From Proteobacteria bacterium UBA4656 (GTDB lineage Bacteria > Pseudomonadota > Gammaproteobacteria > Xanthomonadales > Ahniellaceae), in assembly GCA_002405525.1 (NCBI GenBank), contig DHLY01000074.1:16087-22483 (forward strand): DNA of 6,397 nt. Reading direction: 5' to 3'. Below, one piece after another: positions 1 to 5,907 of this stretch (within the stretch, counting starts at the first letter, position 1; every line of letters begins with the position of its first letter). The position numbers and the translations under genes were made by a program. The notes under the pieces were generated by a model that saw nothing but the letters and a program-made list of their open reading frames with translations, made no database searches and was not told the origin of the DNA.

Positions 1-168
1 GCGCGCGAACGCGGTGGGCACGCGCGCCACCGCCACCGCGTGACCGCCGATCCGCGCGCCGCGCAGCCCGCGCACCGCCTCCCAAGACGGATTGCGCGCC
101 TCGCCCCCGAAGGGACCGAAACCGGTCAGCAGTACGACGCGCGATGCGCGATGCCGCTCAACCGGCAT
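1..168 (-). CDS. pcp: Pyroglutamyl-peptidase I (peptidase C15), N-terminal 56 residues, cut by window edge
   Basis: Cytoplasmic cysteine peptidase that removes N-terminal pyroglutamate (5-oxoproline) from peptides. Only the first 56 codons are present; the frame runs open to base 1. Residues 11-32 read VVLLTGFGPFGG then EARNPSWEAV, the family's N-terminal signature; aromatic residues of this loop (F17 and F20 here) are known to line the pyroglutamate pocket. GG at 41-42 and VPTAF at 50-54 also match the family. The catalytic Glu, Cys and His lie further on, outside the window. The ATG at 168 is the only start that keeps the usual short N-terminus. It lies inside the end of the DUF979 gene (11-bp overlap) and has no good Shine-Dalgarno, so translation probably depends on coupling. 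Last visible gene of the 5-oxoproline operon; its product would feed PxpABC directly. Confidence 0.9.
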   Translation of the reverse strand, partial: MPVERHRASRVVLLTGFGPFGGEARNPSWEAVRGLRGARIGGHAVAVARVPTAFAR

Positions 169-1120
169 GGCGAAAGACCACCGCGTGCATGATCGCCACG
201 TTGGCCGCCAGCAGCAGCAGCGCGGTCGGCGCCTGGGCCTTGATCACCGCGTGGCTGTCGCGCAGTTCCAGCAGCGCCGCCGGCACGATGTTGAAGTTCG
301 CCGCCATCGGCGTCATCAGGGTGCCGCAGTAGCCCGACAACATCCCGATCGCCGCCATCGACGCCGGCTCGGCGCCATGCAGGCCGACCAGCAGCGGCAG
401 GCCCACGCCGCCGGTGATCACCGGGAACGCGGCGAAGGCGTTGCCCATGATCATGGTGAAGGCCGCCATGCCGAGGCAGTACGCCAGCACGCAGGCGAAG
501 CGGCTGTCGGTGGGCACCACCGCCGACACCAGCGCCGCCACCGAATCGCCCACGCCCGCAGCGGCGAACAGGCCGCCCAGCACCGCGAGCACCAGCGGCA
601 GCAGCGCCGCCCATCCGACCGCGTCCAGCAGGCCCGCGCCGGCGGCCACCGCCGCCAGTGGCCGCTCGCGCGTCGCGCGCAGGGCCGCGGCGAGCGCGGC
701 GAGGCAGCCCAGCGACAGCGCCAGCAGGGTCGCCTCCTGGCCGCTGAACAGCGGCTTGCCGCCGACCTCCAGGTACTTCGCGCCGTACACCCCGGCCACG
801 GTCAGCGTCGGGATCAGGAGTACGGGCAGGAACAGGCGGTTGCCGAGGCGGTGCGCGCTCGCCGCACGCGCCACCGGATCGCGCTCGACCCGCGTGCCGC
901 GCACCACCCCGCCGAAGCCCGCCAGCACGGCCAGCAGCAGCACCAGTGCGCCGACCAGCGCGGCCGGCAGCGCGTCGCCGGCCAGGAACAGCAGCGCCAG
1001 CACACCCCAGAACGTCGCCCCCGCCGCGCGCCGGGGGTTGCCGCGATCGCACACCGTGCGCACCGCCAGCACCACCAGCACCGCGCCCACCAGCACGTAG
1101 ATCGGCGTCAGCGCGTTCAC
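158..1120 (-). CDS. DUF979 family membrane protein, putative 5-oxoproline transporter subunit
   Basis: Polytopic inner-membrane protein of 320 residues, recognised as DUF979; such proteins are annotated as a subunit of a predicted 5-oxoproline transporter together with DUF969. Hydrophobic segments lie at about residues 5-20, 35-50, 53-72, 97-112, 130-147, 155-190, 205-222 and 295-315. The conserved family stretches are MGNAFAAFPVITGGVGLP (225-242) and GYCGTLMTPMAANFNIVP (263-280), rich in Gly/Asn/Pro and plausible substrate-path segments. The start is a GTG at 1120 overlapping the TGA of the DUF969 gene as GTGA; an AGGG at 1130-1133, nine bases upstream, supports it. The frame stays open upstream to 1882, but that extension only shadows DUF969 and pxpA. 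Transport of 5-oxoproline is inferred from family annotation and context; no substrate can be read from the sequence. Confidence 0.9.
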   Translation of the reverse strand: MNALTPIYVLVGAVLVVLAVRTVCDRGNPRRAAGATFWGVLALLFLAGDALPAALVGALVLLLAVLAGFGGVVRGTRVERDPVARAASAHRLGNRLFLPVLLIPTLTVAGVYGAKYLEVGGKPLFSGQEATLLALSLGCLAALAAALRATRERPLAAVAAGAGLLDAVGWAALLPLVLAVLGGLFAAAGVGDSVAALVSAVVPTDSRFACVLAYCLGMAAFTMIMGNAFAAFPVITGGVGLPLLVGLHGAEPASMAAIGMLSGYCGTLMTPMAANFNIVPAALLELRDSHAVIKAQAPTALLLLAANVAIMHAVVFRHAG

Positions 1121-1815
1121 CGCCGCGCACCCTGCGCGCGGATGCGCTCGACCTCGACCGCCATCCGGTGGTCGATCCGCGCCACCCGCGCACCGTGGAT
1201 CAGCAAGGCCGCGATCGCGGTCGGGATGCCCCACAGCGCGATCGCCAGCGGCTCGACCGCATGCCCGTGCTGGGCGAGGAACGCCTGCATCAGCAGCACC
1301 GCGCCGAACGCCACGAACACGTCCTCGCCGAAGAACAGCGCCACGTTGTCGGTGCCCGCGCACATCGCGCGCAGGCGCTCGCGGGCGCCGTCGGGCAGCG
1401 GGCCGAGGCTGCGCGTGGCGGTCGCCTCGGCCATCGGCGCCAGCAGCGGACGCACGGTCTGCGGATGGCCGCCGAGATGGGTAAGCCCGATCATCGCCGC
1501 ACCCTGGCGCAGCGCCTGGTAAGCCAGCAGCAGGCGCCCGGTGGACAGCCGTTTGAGGCCCAGCACCCAGCGCTCGGCCTGTTCGCGCAGGCCGTTGCGC
1601 TCCAGCAGGCCGATCACCGGCAGGGTCAGCACGAACACCATCAGGAAGCGGTTCTTCAGGAACGCCTCGCCGGTGAGTTCGAAGATCCGCAGCAGGTCGA
1701 TCCCAGCCGCCAGCCCGGTGGCCAGGCCCGCGACCACGACCACCAGCAGCGCGTTCTGGCGCAGGGCGAAACCGAGCACCACGATCGCCACCCCGACCAG
1801 CGGCCAGGCGTTCAT
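1117..1815 (-). CDS. DUF969 family membrane protein, putative 5-oxoproline transporter subunit
   Basis: Membrane protein of 232 residues, recognised as DUF969, the usual partner of DUF979. Hydrophobic segments are at about 4-18, 22-40, 57-72, 165-182 and 187-206. Family landmarks are LKNRFLMVFVLTLPVIGLLE (53-72), GLTHLGGHPQTVRPLLAPM (110-128) and AGTDNVALFFGEDVFVAFGA (153-172); the charged Glu/Asp and Asn in the last one sit at the edge of a membrane segment. The ATG at 1815 overlaps the pxpA stop as ATGA and lacks a Shine-Dalgarno, which points to translation by ribosomes ending pxpA. The stop overlaps the DUF979 start by 4 bp, so the two are probably made in equal amounts, as expected for one complex. 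The role in 5-oxoproline uptake is inferred from family annotation and operon context. Confidence 0.9.
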   Translation of the reverse strand: MNAWPLVGVAIVVLGFALRQNALLVVVVAGLATGLAAGIDLLRIFELTGEAFLKNRFLMVFVLTLPVIGLLERNGLREQAERWVLGLKRLSTGRLLLAYQALRQGAAMIGLTHLGGHPQTVRPLLAPMAEATATRSLGPLPDGARERLRAMCAGTDNVALFFGEDVFVAFGAVLLMQAFLAQHGHAVEPLAIALWGIPTAIAALLIHGARVARIDHRMAVEVERIRAQGARR

Positions 1816-2576
1816 GCGCGCGGCGCCCGCACCACGACGCCCAGCGCGTCGAGCCGACCGCGCAGGGCGCGCGCGAAAGCACCCGCGCCGGCGCGGTCGC
1901 CGTGCACGCAGACCGTGTCCGCTCGCAGGCGCAGGGGCGTGCCGTCGACCGCCGCCACCGGCTCGCCGGCGGCGAACGCCGCGGCGCGCGCGGCGGCCAG
2001 CGCCGGATCGTCGATCACCGCGCCCGCCGTGCCGCGCGGCGCCAGCGACCCGTCCGTGCGATAGGCGCGGTCGGCGAACACTTCGTGCGCAACCGCGAGG
2101 CCCACCGCGTCACCCGCCGCCGGCAGCGCGCTGCCCGACAGCCCGAACAGCAGCAGCGACGGGTCCAGGTCGTGCACCGCGTGCGCGATCGCATCGGCCA
2201 GCGCGCGGTCGCGCGCGGCCATGTTGTACAGCGCGCCGTGCGGCTTGACGTGCGCGAGGTCGACGCCCTGCGCGCGCGCGATCGCCGCCAGCGCGCCCAC
2301 CTGGTAGAGCGTGAAGTCGTAGGCCTCGTCGGGCGACACCCTCATCTCGCGCCGACCGAAGCCCTGCAGGTCGGGCAGACTCAGGTGCGCGCCGACCGCC
2401 GCGCCGTACGCCTTCGCCAGCGCCACCGTGCGCCGCATCACCGTCGGGTCGCCGGCGTGGAAGCCGCAGGCCACGTTGGCCGAGGATACGTGCGGCAGCA
2501 CCGCCTCGTCCTCACCCATGGTCCAGGCGCCGAACGATTCGCCGAGGTCGCAATTGAGGTCGATCGCCGCGCGCAT
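1812..2576 (-). CDS. pxpA: 5-oxoprolinase subunit PxpA (LamB/YcsF family)
   Basis: Subunit A of the prokaryotic ATP-dependent 5-oxoprolinase, which opens 5-oxoproline to L-glutamate in the cytoplasm. The 254-residue protein matches the usual length of about 250. It opens with IDLNCDLGESFG (5-16) and continues with NVACGFHAGDP (34-44), GAHLSLPDLQGFGRR (62-76), HVKPHGALYN (109-118), EVFADRAY (165-172) and CVHGD (223-227). The His, Asp and Glu residues in these motifs are those expected in the deacetylase-like active site of the family. GAHLS has Leu where many homologues have Pro (GAHPS), a mild variation. The ATG at 2576 places IDLNCDLGE five residues in, as is normal; only a weak TGAG (2581-2584) precedes it. 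It starts 5 bp after the pxpC stop and overlaps DUF969 by 4 bp. Confidence 0.96.
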   Translation of the reverse strand: MRAAIDLNCDLGESFGAWTMGEDEAVLPHVSSANVACGFHAGDPTVMRRTVALAKAYGAAVGAHLSLPDLQGFGRREMRVSPDEAYDFTLYQVGALAAIARAQGVDLAHVKPHGALYNMAARDRALADAIAHAVHDLDPSLLLFGLSGSALPAAGDAVGLAVAHEVFADRAYRTDGSLAPRGTAGAVIDDPALAAARAAAFAAGEPVAAVDGTPLRLRADTVCVHGDRAGAGAFARALRGRLDALGVVVRAPRA

Positions 2577-2581
2577 CGCGC

Positions 2582-3583
2582 TCAGTTCTCGGCCAGCCGG
2601 CTGGCGATCGCAAAGCGCATCCGCTCCAGTTCCCGCGCGCGCACCCGGCGCAGGCCCTCGGCCGCCTCTTCGTCCACCAGCACCGGGCGCACCCGGTCGC
2701 CGGGCCTCAACTGCATCGCGCGTCCGAGGTCGGCGCGCACCACCTGCGCCACCCGCGGATAGCCGCCGGTGGTCTGCGCGTCCACGCCGAGCAGGATCGG
2801 GCTGCCGTCGGGCGTCAACTGCACCGTCCCGGGCAGCACTGCGGCCGAGATCTGCTCCGGCACCGGCACCCGCGGCACCTCCGGGCCCTCGAAGCGCAGG
2901 CCCATGCGGTCGCTGCTGTTGGACACGATCCAGGCGCCGCTGCGCAGCGTGCGCAGCACGCGCGGATCGAGCGCGGCGATGTCCGGCCCGGGCAGCACGT
3001 GCAGCCAGGCCACGTCGCCGCGCAGGTCGTGGGTCGCTGCCACCCACCAGTTGGCGGGCAGGAAACGCTGCCGGCTCTCGGCGCGGCGACGGCGCAGCGC
3101 GCGCCCGCGCGCCGACTCGCCGCGCCCCAGCGGCAGCCGGTCGCCCGCGCGCAATGCACGCCCCTGGAAACCGCCGAAACCGCAGCGCAGGTCGGTGCTG
3201 CGGCTGCCCATCACGGGCTTGGTGTTGATCCCGCCGCTGACCGCGAGGTAGCCGCGCGCGCCGCGCAGCACCCGCGCGAGTTTCAGTTCGCTGCCCGCCG
3301 CCAGCGCGACCGGACGCCACATCGGCACCAACCAGCCGTCGATGCTGGCCTCCACTTCGCCGCCGGCCAGCGCGACGATGCGCGGCCCGTCGAAGCGCAG
3401 CGTGGGCCCGTGCAGGGTGAACTCCAGGCCGGCGGCGTCCTCCGGGTTGCCGACCAGCCAGTTCGCCACCCGCAACCCGTCGCCGTCCGCAGCGCCCGCG
3501 ACCGGCACGCCGAGCGCGCGCCAGCCCGGGCGCCCCATGTCCTGCACCGTGGTCAGCGGGCCGGGCGCGAGCACCTCAAGCAT
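2582..3583 (-). CDS. pxpC: 5-oxoprolinase subunit PxpC (KipA family)
   Basis: Subunit C of 5-oxoprolinase, of the KipA/biotin-dependent carboxyltransferase-like family, 333 residues. The N-terminal half has LAPGPLTTVQDMGRPGW (5-21), ANWLVGNPEDAAGLEFTL (40-57), GYLAVSGGINTKPVMGSRST (111-130) and FGGFQGR (136-142). The C-terminal half has SNSSDRMGLRFEGPEV (221-236), QLTPDGSPILLGVDAQTTGG (255-274) and LRPGD (292-296), all family signatures. An Arg-rich linker (about 153-173) joins the halves. The start at 3583 gives the standard MLEVLAPGP opening; the frame is open to 3763 upstream, but that part lies within pxpB. The gene overlaps the pxpB stop by 8 bp, and a 6-bp-stem hairpin ends exactly at its start codon. 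PxpC is known to work in complex with PxpB and PxpA. Confidence 0.96.
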   Translation of the reverse strand: MLEVLAPGPLTTVQDMGRPGWRALGVPVAGAADGDGLRVANWLVGNPEDAAGLEFTLHGPTLRFDGPRIVALAGGEVEASIDGWLVPMWRPVALAAGSELKLARVLRGARGYLAVSGGINTKPVMGSRSTDLRCGFGGFQGRALRAGDRLPLGRGESARGRALRRRRAESRQRFLPANWWVAATHDLRGDVAWLHVLPGPDIAALDPRVLRTLRSGAWIVSNSSDRMGLRFEGPEVPRVPVPEQISAAVLPGTVQLTPDGSPILLGVDAQTTGGYPRVAQVVRADLGRAMQLRPGDRVRPVLVDEEAAEGLRRVRARELERMRFAIASRLAEN

Positions 3584-4298
3584 CGGTCGTCTCGACCGGC
3601 GTGCCCGCCAGCGCCGCGGCCTCGACCGGCCGGAACCGCACGCGATCGCCCGCGCGCAGCAGGCTCGGCGCCGAAACCGCCGGATCAAACAACCGCACTG
3701 CCGTGCGGCCGAGCAGGTGCCAGCCGCCGGGACTCGCGACGGGGTAGATGCCGGTCTGCGCACCGCCGATCGCCACCGAGCCAGCCGGCACCAGGGTACG
3801 CGGCGTCGCGCGTCGCGGCAGGTGCAGCGCCGGATCGAGCCCCATCAGGTAGGGAAAACCCGGCAGGAAACCGATGAAGGCCACGCGATAGGTCGGCGCC
3901 GCATGGCGGCCGACGACTTCCTCCACCGTCAGGCCGGTGCGCGCGGCGGCGTCCGCGAGATCCGGCCCGGCCTCCCCGCCGTAGGCCACCGGGACCGTCA
4001 GCAGCCGCGTGCGCAGTTCCGACCCGCCCTCGCCCACCATCGCCACCACCGCCCGCACCGCGGCCTCCGCCTCCGCACGCTCGCGCCGCGGCAGATCGCG
4101 CAGCAGGACGGTCAGGCTCACATAACCGGGCACCAGTTCCTCCACCGCCGGCAGCGCTGCCGCCTGCAGCGCTGCCATCGCCGCGTGCACGCGCGCACTC
4201 GCCGCCGGCGAGATCGCCGCCGCACAGCGCAACTCCAGCGCCGCGTCGCCATGGCGCTCGATGCGCCACCCGCCGGTAGTGTCTTTCGAAAGAGCCAT
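3576..4298 (-). CDS. pxpB: 5-oxoprolinase subunit PxpB (KipI family)
   Basis: Subunit B of the ATP-dependent 5-oxoprolinase, of the KipI/allophanate hydrolase subunit 1 type, 240 residues. Landmarks are GDAALEL (17-23), TVPVAYGGEAGPDL (101-114), GFLPGFPYLMGLDP (143-156), PRRATPR (161-167), VPAGSVAIGGAQTGIYP (170-186) and SPGGWHLLGRT (189-199), the classic family blocks in order. The frame is open to 4427, but the ATG at 4298 is preferred. It places the first conserved strand (WRIERHGDAAL) ten residues in, and an AAGG (4304-4307) lies five bases upstream. First gene of the operon: it overlaps pxpC by 8 bp and follows a 138-bp gap. In Bacillus the KipI and KipA homologues were first described as regulators of the KinA sporulation kinase; with pxpA and pcp beside it, 5-oxoprolinase is the likely role here. 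Confidence 0.96.
   Translation of the reverse strand: MALSKDTTGGWRIERHGDAALELRCAAAISPAASARVHAAMAALQAAALPAVEELVPGYVSLTVLLRDLPRRERAEAEAAVRAVVAMVGEGGSELRTRLLTVPVAYGGEAGPDLADAAARTGLTVEEVVGRHAAPTYRVAFIGFLPGFPYLMGLDPALHLPRRATPRTLVPAGSVAIGGAQTGIYPVASPGGWHLLGRTAVRLFDPAVSAPSLLRAGDRVRFRPVEAAALAGTPVETTDA
3584..3598 (-). repeat. Small hairpin abutting the pxpC start codon
   Basis: CGGTCG (3584-3589) and CGACCG (3593-3598) form a perfect 6-bp stem with a 3-base loop. In the minus-strand transcript the stem ends right at the pxpC ATG and lies inside the last codons of pxpB. It could hold back independent initiation of pxpC until ribosomes finishing pxpB melt it. In such GC-rich DNA it could also be chance. 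Confidence 0.4.
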
Positions 4299-4436
4299 CC
4301 GCGCCTTGCGCCGGAACCATCGGGAGGATGATGCCCCTCGAAGCCTAGCAGGGTGTCGGCGCCGATCCCGCCACGCCCCAGGCCGGCGGCCGAGCCCGCC
4401 GAAAGCCCGCGCGGACCACCGCCACACCGCCCGCGC
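4299..4436 (-). promoter_or_regulatory. Probable promoter/leader region of the 5-oxoproline operon
   Basis: This 138-bp gap between the methyltransferase stop and pxpB is the only non-coding stretch ahead of the six-gene run, so an operon promoter would be expected here or further upstream. I see no good sigma-70 pair: the only -10-like hexamer is a weak TAGGCT (4344-4349) with no matching -35. No Rho-independent terminator with a T-run is visible. AAGG at 4304-4307 is the likely ribosome binding site of pxpB. Function is inferred from position only. Confidence 0.35.
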
Positions 4437-4898
4437 TCAGATCCAGCGCCGCACGCGCGCGACGTAGCCCGCGTAGGGCTCGCCGAACAGACCGCGCAGC
4501 ACCCGCTCCTCGGGCAGGATCTGGAACCGCGTGAGGTAGGCGCAGAACCCGCCCACCAGCGCCAGGCCCGGCACGCTCGCCCACCACAGCGCGAAACCGA
4601 GCAGCACCAGCGCCATCCCGAGATACATCGGGTTGCGGGTCCAGCGGTACACACCGCCTTCGACCAGCGCCGTCGCCTTGCCCGGCGCGATCGGATTGAC
4701 CGTGGTCCGGGTCCGCCTGAATTCGACGACCCCGGCGAGCGCCACCCCAACCCCCGCCGCGATGACCGCCAGCGCCAGCGCGCCGCTGCCGGCGAACGGC
4801 AGGTTGGCGGACGGCAACCACCATCCGGCGCCGCACACCGCCATCGAGAACAGCGTCAGCAGAACCAGTGGCGGCACCCTGAGTTCGAGAAAACCCAT
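4437..4898 (-). CDS. Small membrane methyltransferase, isoprenylcysteine carboxyl methyltransferase (ICMT)-like family
   Basis: Integral membrane protein of 153 residues with hydrophobic segments at about 9-26, 38-58 and 93-122 (probably two passes). The family signature GVYRWTRNPMYLGM lies at 82-95. The C-terminal block has PEERVL (129-134) and FGEPYAGYVARVRRW (138-152), as in bacterial ICMT/PEMT-like S-adenosylmethionine-dependent methyltransferases. These act at the membrane, on lipids or small hydrophobic molecules where known; bacteria generally lack prenylated CaaX proteins, so the substrate here is unknown. The open frame reaches 5279, but the ATG at 4898 is preferred because AGGGG sits seven bases upstream and the N-terminal helix then begins properly. 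An in-frame GTG at 4904 is possible but too close to that site. It lies 138 bp upstream of pxpB on the same strand; a shared transcript is possible but not shown. Confidence 0.85.
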   Translation of the reverse strand: MGFLELRVPPLVLLTLFSMAVCGAGWWLPSANLPFAGSGALALAVIAAGVGVALAGVVEFRRTRTTVNPIAPGKATALVEGGVYRWTRNPMYLGMALVLLGFALWWASVPGLALVGGFCAYLTRFQILPEERVLRGLFGEPYAGYVARVRRWI

Positions 4899-4905
4899 CG
4901 TCACG

Positions 4906-4910
4906 CCCCT
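4906..4910 (-). promoter_or_regulatory. Ribosome binding site deciding the methyltransferase start
   Basis: AGGGG on the minus strand lies seven bases before the ATG at 4898. It separates this start from the much longer open frame and from the nearby in-frame GTG at 4904. Confidence 0.6.
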
Positions 4911-4938
4911 ATCCGCCACCTCGCCCGACAACGACCGC

Positions 4939-4976
4939 GGCGCCCCACGGCAGCGCACTGCGGCCGGCGCCCCACG
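4939..4976. repeat. 11-bp direct repeat ahead of the methyltransferase gene
   Basis: GGCGCCCCACG occurs at 4939-4949 and again at 4966-4976, a 27-bp period, 41-78 bases upstream of the methyltransferase start. It could be a pair of protein-binding sites. The gap 4899-5044 is otherwise featureless, with no clear promoter or terminator. In GC-rich DNA an exact 11-bp repeat within such a short gap is mildly unlikely but not impossible by chance. Confidence 0.35.
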
Positions 4977-5044
4977 ACCCGCGCGCGACCCGACCGCCCC
5001 CATCGGCAACACGCGCGGACAGCCCCCCAAGCCCAGCCTCGGCG

Positions 5045-5539
5045 TTACCCGCCGTTGCACCACCCGCAACCGAGCAGGAACTCCGTCCCCTGCAGGGGCT
5101 GCAAAAGGATCGTCGGCGGACACATCGACCCGTCTGGCACTTCGCGCTGGAACTTGCCCAACAGCACGGCATCGGCCTTCGCCGCCCCGAGCTCGAGATG
5201 CTTCGCGACCGCAGCCGCGTCGCCACTGAACCGGGCATAGATCACGCCGCTGAAATCCTCGACGCCCTCCACCTCCCACACCGCGCTGGCCGCGGATGCG
5301 CCGGCGAGCGTGATCGGCCGGGTCAGGGTCACGTCGACCCGGTACGCAAGATCCTCGCCCGATTCAGTGATCTTCGCGTCCGCATCGTCCTGGCCGACCA
5401 TCTCGGCGAGCCACAACACCGCCGATTGCGGCTCACCCTGGCACAGGATGGCCTTCGACAGTCGATCCCCCACACCATCCGCCGCCACTGCCTGGGAAAC
5501 CAGGCCGAATGCCGCCAAAACGCCCATCGACGCACGCAT
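5045..5539 (-). CDS. Hypothetical exported protein with four cysteines and C-terminal CxxC
   Basis: I do not recognise this 164-residue protein. Residues 1-20 look like a Sec signal peptide: an Arg, a hydrophobic core (GVLAAFGLV) and an AVAA cleavage region around 17-20. The mature part would be periplasmic or secreted, about 144 residues, acidic, alternating polar and hydrophobic (probably beta-rich at 64-104). Its four cysteines are at 33, 140, 158 and 161; the last two form CGWC three residues from the end. This could mean two disulfides or a redox or metal site. The ATG at 5539 is chosen over a TTG at 5545 because GGAG (5549-5552) is nine bases away from it. No family motif, lipobox or clear link to its neighbours is visible; the 3' neighbour starts 146 bp downstream on the same strand. 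Confidence 0.75.
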   Translation of the reverse strand: MRASMGVLAAFGLVSQAVAADGVGDRLSKAILCQGEPQSAVLWLAEMVGQDDADAKITESGEDLAYRVDVTLTRPITLAGASAASAVWEVEGVEDFSGVIYARFSGDAAAVAKHLELGAAKADAVLLGKFQREVPDGSMCPPTILLQPLQGTEFLLGCGWCNGG

Positions 5540-5548
5540 ATGCAATCA

Positions 5549-5552
5549 CTCC
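5549..5552 (-). promoter_or_regulatory. Ribosome binding site of the exported protein gene
   Basis: GGAG (within GGAGTGA) on the minus strand is nine bases upstream of the ATG at 5539 but only three bases from the alternative TTG at 5545. It therefore favours the ATG. Confidence 0.55.
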
Positions 5553-5570
5553 AGGTTGGTTGCTCTCGCA

Positions 5571-5603
5571 GCCCCGGGCAGGAAAGCGACAGCGCCCCGG
5601 GGC
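5571..5603 (-). repeat. GC-rich inverted repeat in the leader of the exported protein gene
   Basis: GCCCCGGG (5571-5578) and CCCGGGGC (5596-5603) are perfect 8-bp inverted arms 17 bases apart; the second arm also lies within a 10-bp palindrome at 5594-5603. The structure sits 32-64 bases upstream of the gene start. There is no T-run on either side, so it is not an intrinsic terminator. It may be a stable 5' stem or simply GC-rich background. Confidence 0.4.
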
Positions 5604-5609
5604 CCGCTC

Positions 5610-5638
5610 AGCATACGGCAGGCCTCGCCCATGCACAT
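5610..5638 (-). promoter_or_regulatory. Weak candidate promoter for the exported protein gene
   Basis: TATGCT (5610-5615, minus strand) matches the -10 consensus at four of six positions. Seventeen bases upstream lies ATGTGC (5633-5638), a poor -35 (two of six). If used, transcription would begin near 5603, right at the inverted repeat, giving a leader of about 65 bases. Confidence 0.2.
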
Positions 5639-5648
5639 CCGCGCGATG

Positions 5649-5672
5649 CCCGCGGCAGGAGCTGCCTGCGGG
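5649..5672. repeat. Strong hairpin, 10-bp stem with one bulge
   Basis: The arm CCCGCGGCAG (5649-5658) pairs with CTGCCTGCGGG (5662-5672) across a GAG loop, with a single unpaired T at 5667. The shape resembles REP-type intergenic hairpins, but the GTAG tetranucleotide typical of REPs is absent. No T-run follows, so it is not an intrinsic terminator. Confidence 0.45.
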
Positions 5673-5888
5673 GCGGCGATCCGGGAGGATGGACCGCCGA
5701 TCGGGACTGCGCGGCGCAAGGTCCAGCGCACCGCAACGGGGCGCGATCCCGCCGCAGGCCCCGTCCCGATGAACCCAACCGCGCGGTCCACGCATCCGGC
5801 AACGGCTCGCGCGCTGAGCGCTCCGCGAACCACTGCACGGCCTGACCCAATCCACCGGCCAGCCCGGGCTGCGACGATGCTGCATCTG

Positions 5889-5907
5889 GCGCAGGCCCGG
5901 CCTGCGC
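5889..5907. repeat. Perfect 9-bp inverted repeat around one base
   Basis: GCGCAGGCC (5889-5897) and GGCCTGCGC (5899-5907) are exact reverse complements around C5898. It is the most regular palindrome of the gene-poor stretch, 36 bp downstream of the relic stop codon at 5943. It could be a protein-binding site, a REP relic, or a transcript-end stem without a T-run. Confidence 0.5.

Noticed and set aside
427..462. 12-bp palindrome CCATGATCATGG within the DUF979 gene
   Set aside because: It encodes the conserved TMIMG stretch of the protein, so it is explained by coding.
92..1522. Long + strand open frame of 476 codons opposite the transporter genes
   Set aside because: It is extremely rich in Arg, His, Gln and Ala with no motif or ribosome binding site. 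It lies antisense to two well-recognised membrane protein genes; long antisense frames are normal in GC-rich DNA.
158..1882. A single 574-codon minus-strand protein including the DUF979 part
   Set aside because: The first 254 codons shadow DUF969 and pxpA in another frame. DUF979 begins at the GTG at 1120, which has an AGGG at proper distance.
1812..3320. Extension of pxpA upstream into pxpC
   Set aside because: The extra residues are a low-complexity shadow of pxpC. The conserved IDLNCDLGE start fits the ATG at 2576.
4437..5279. A 280-codon methyltransferase with a long N-terminal extension
   Set aside because: The extension is Arg/Gly-rich, runs through the intergenic gap and into the exported protein gene, and a good ribosome binding site marks the ATG at 4898.
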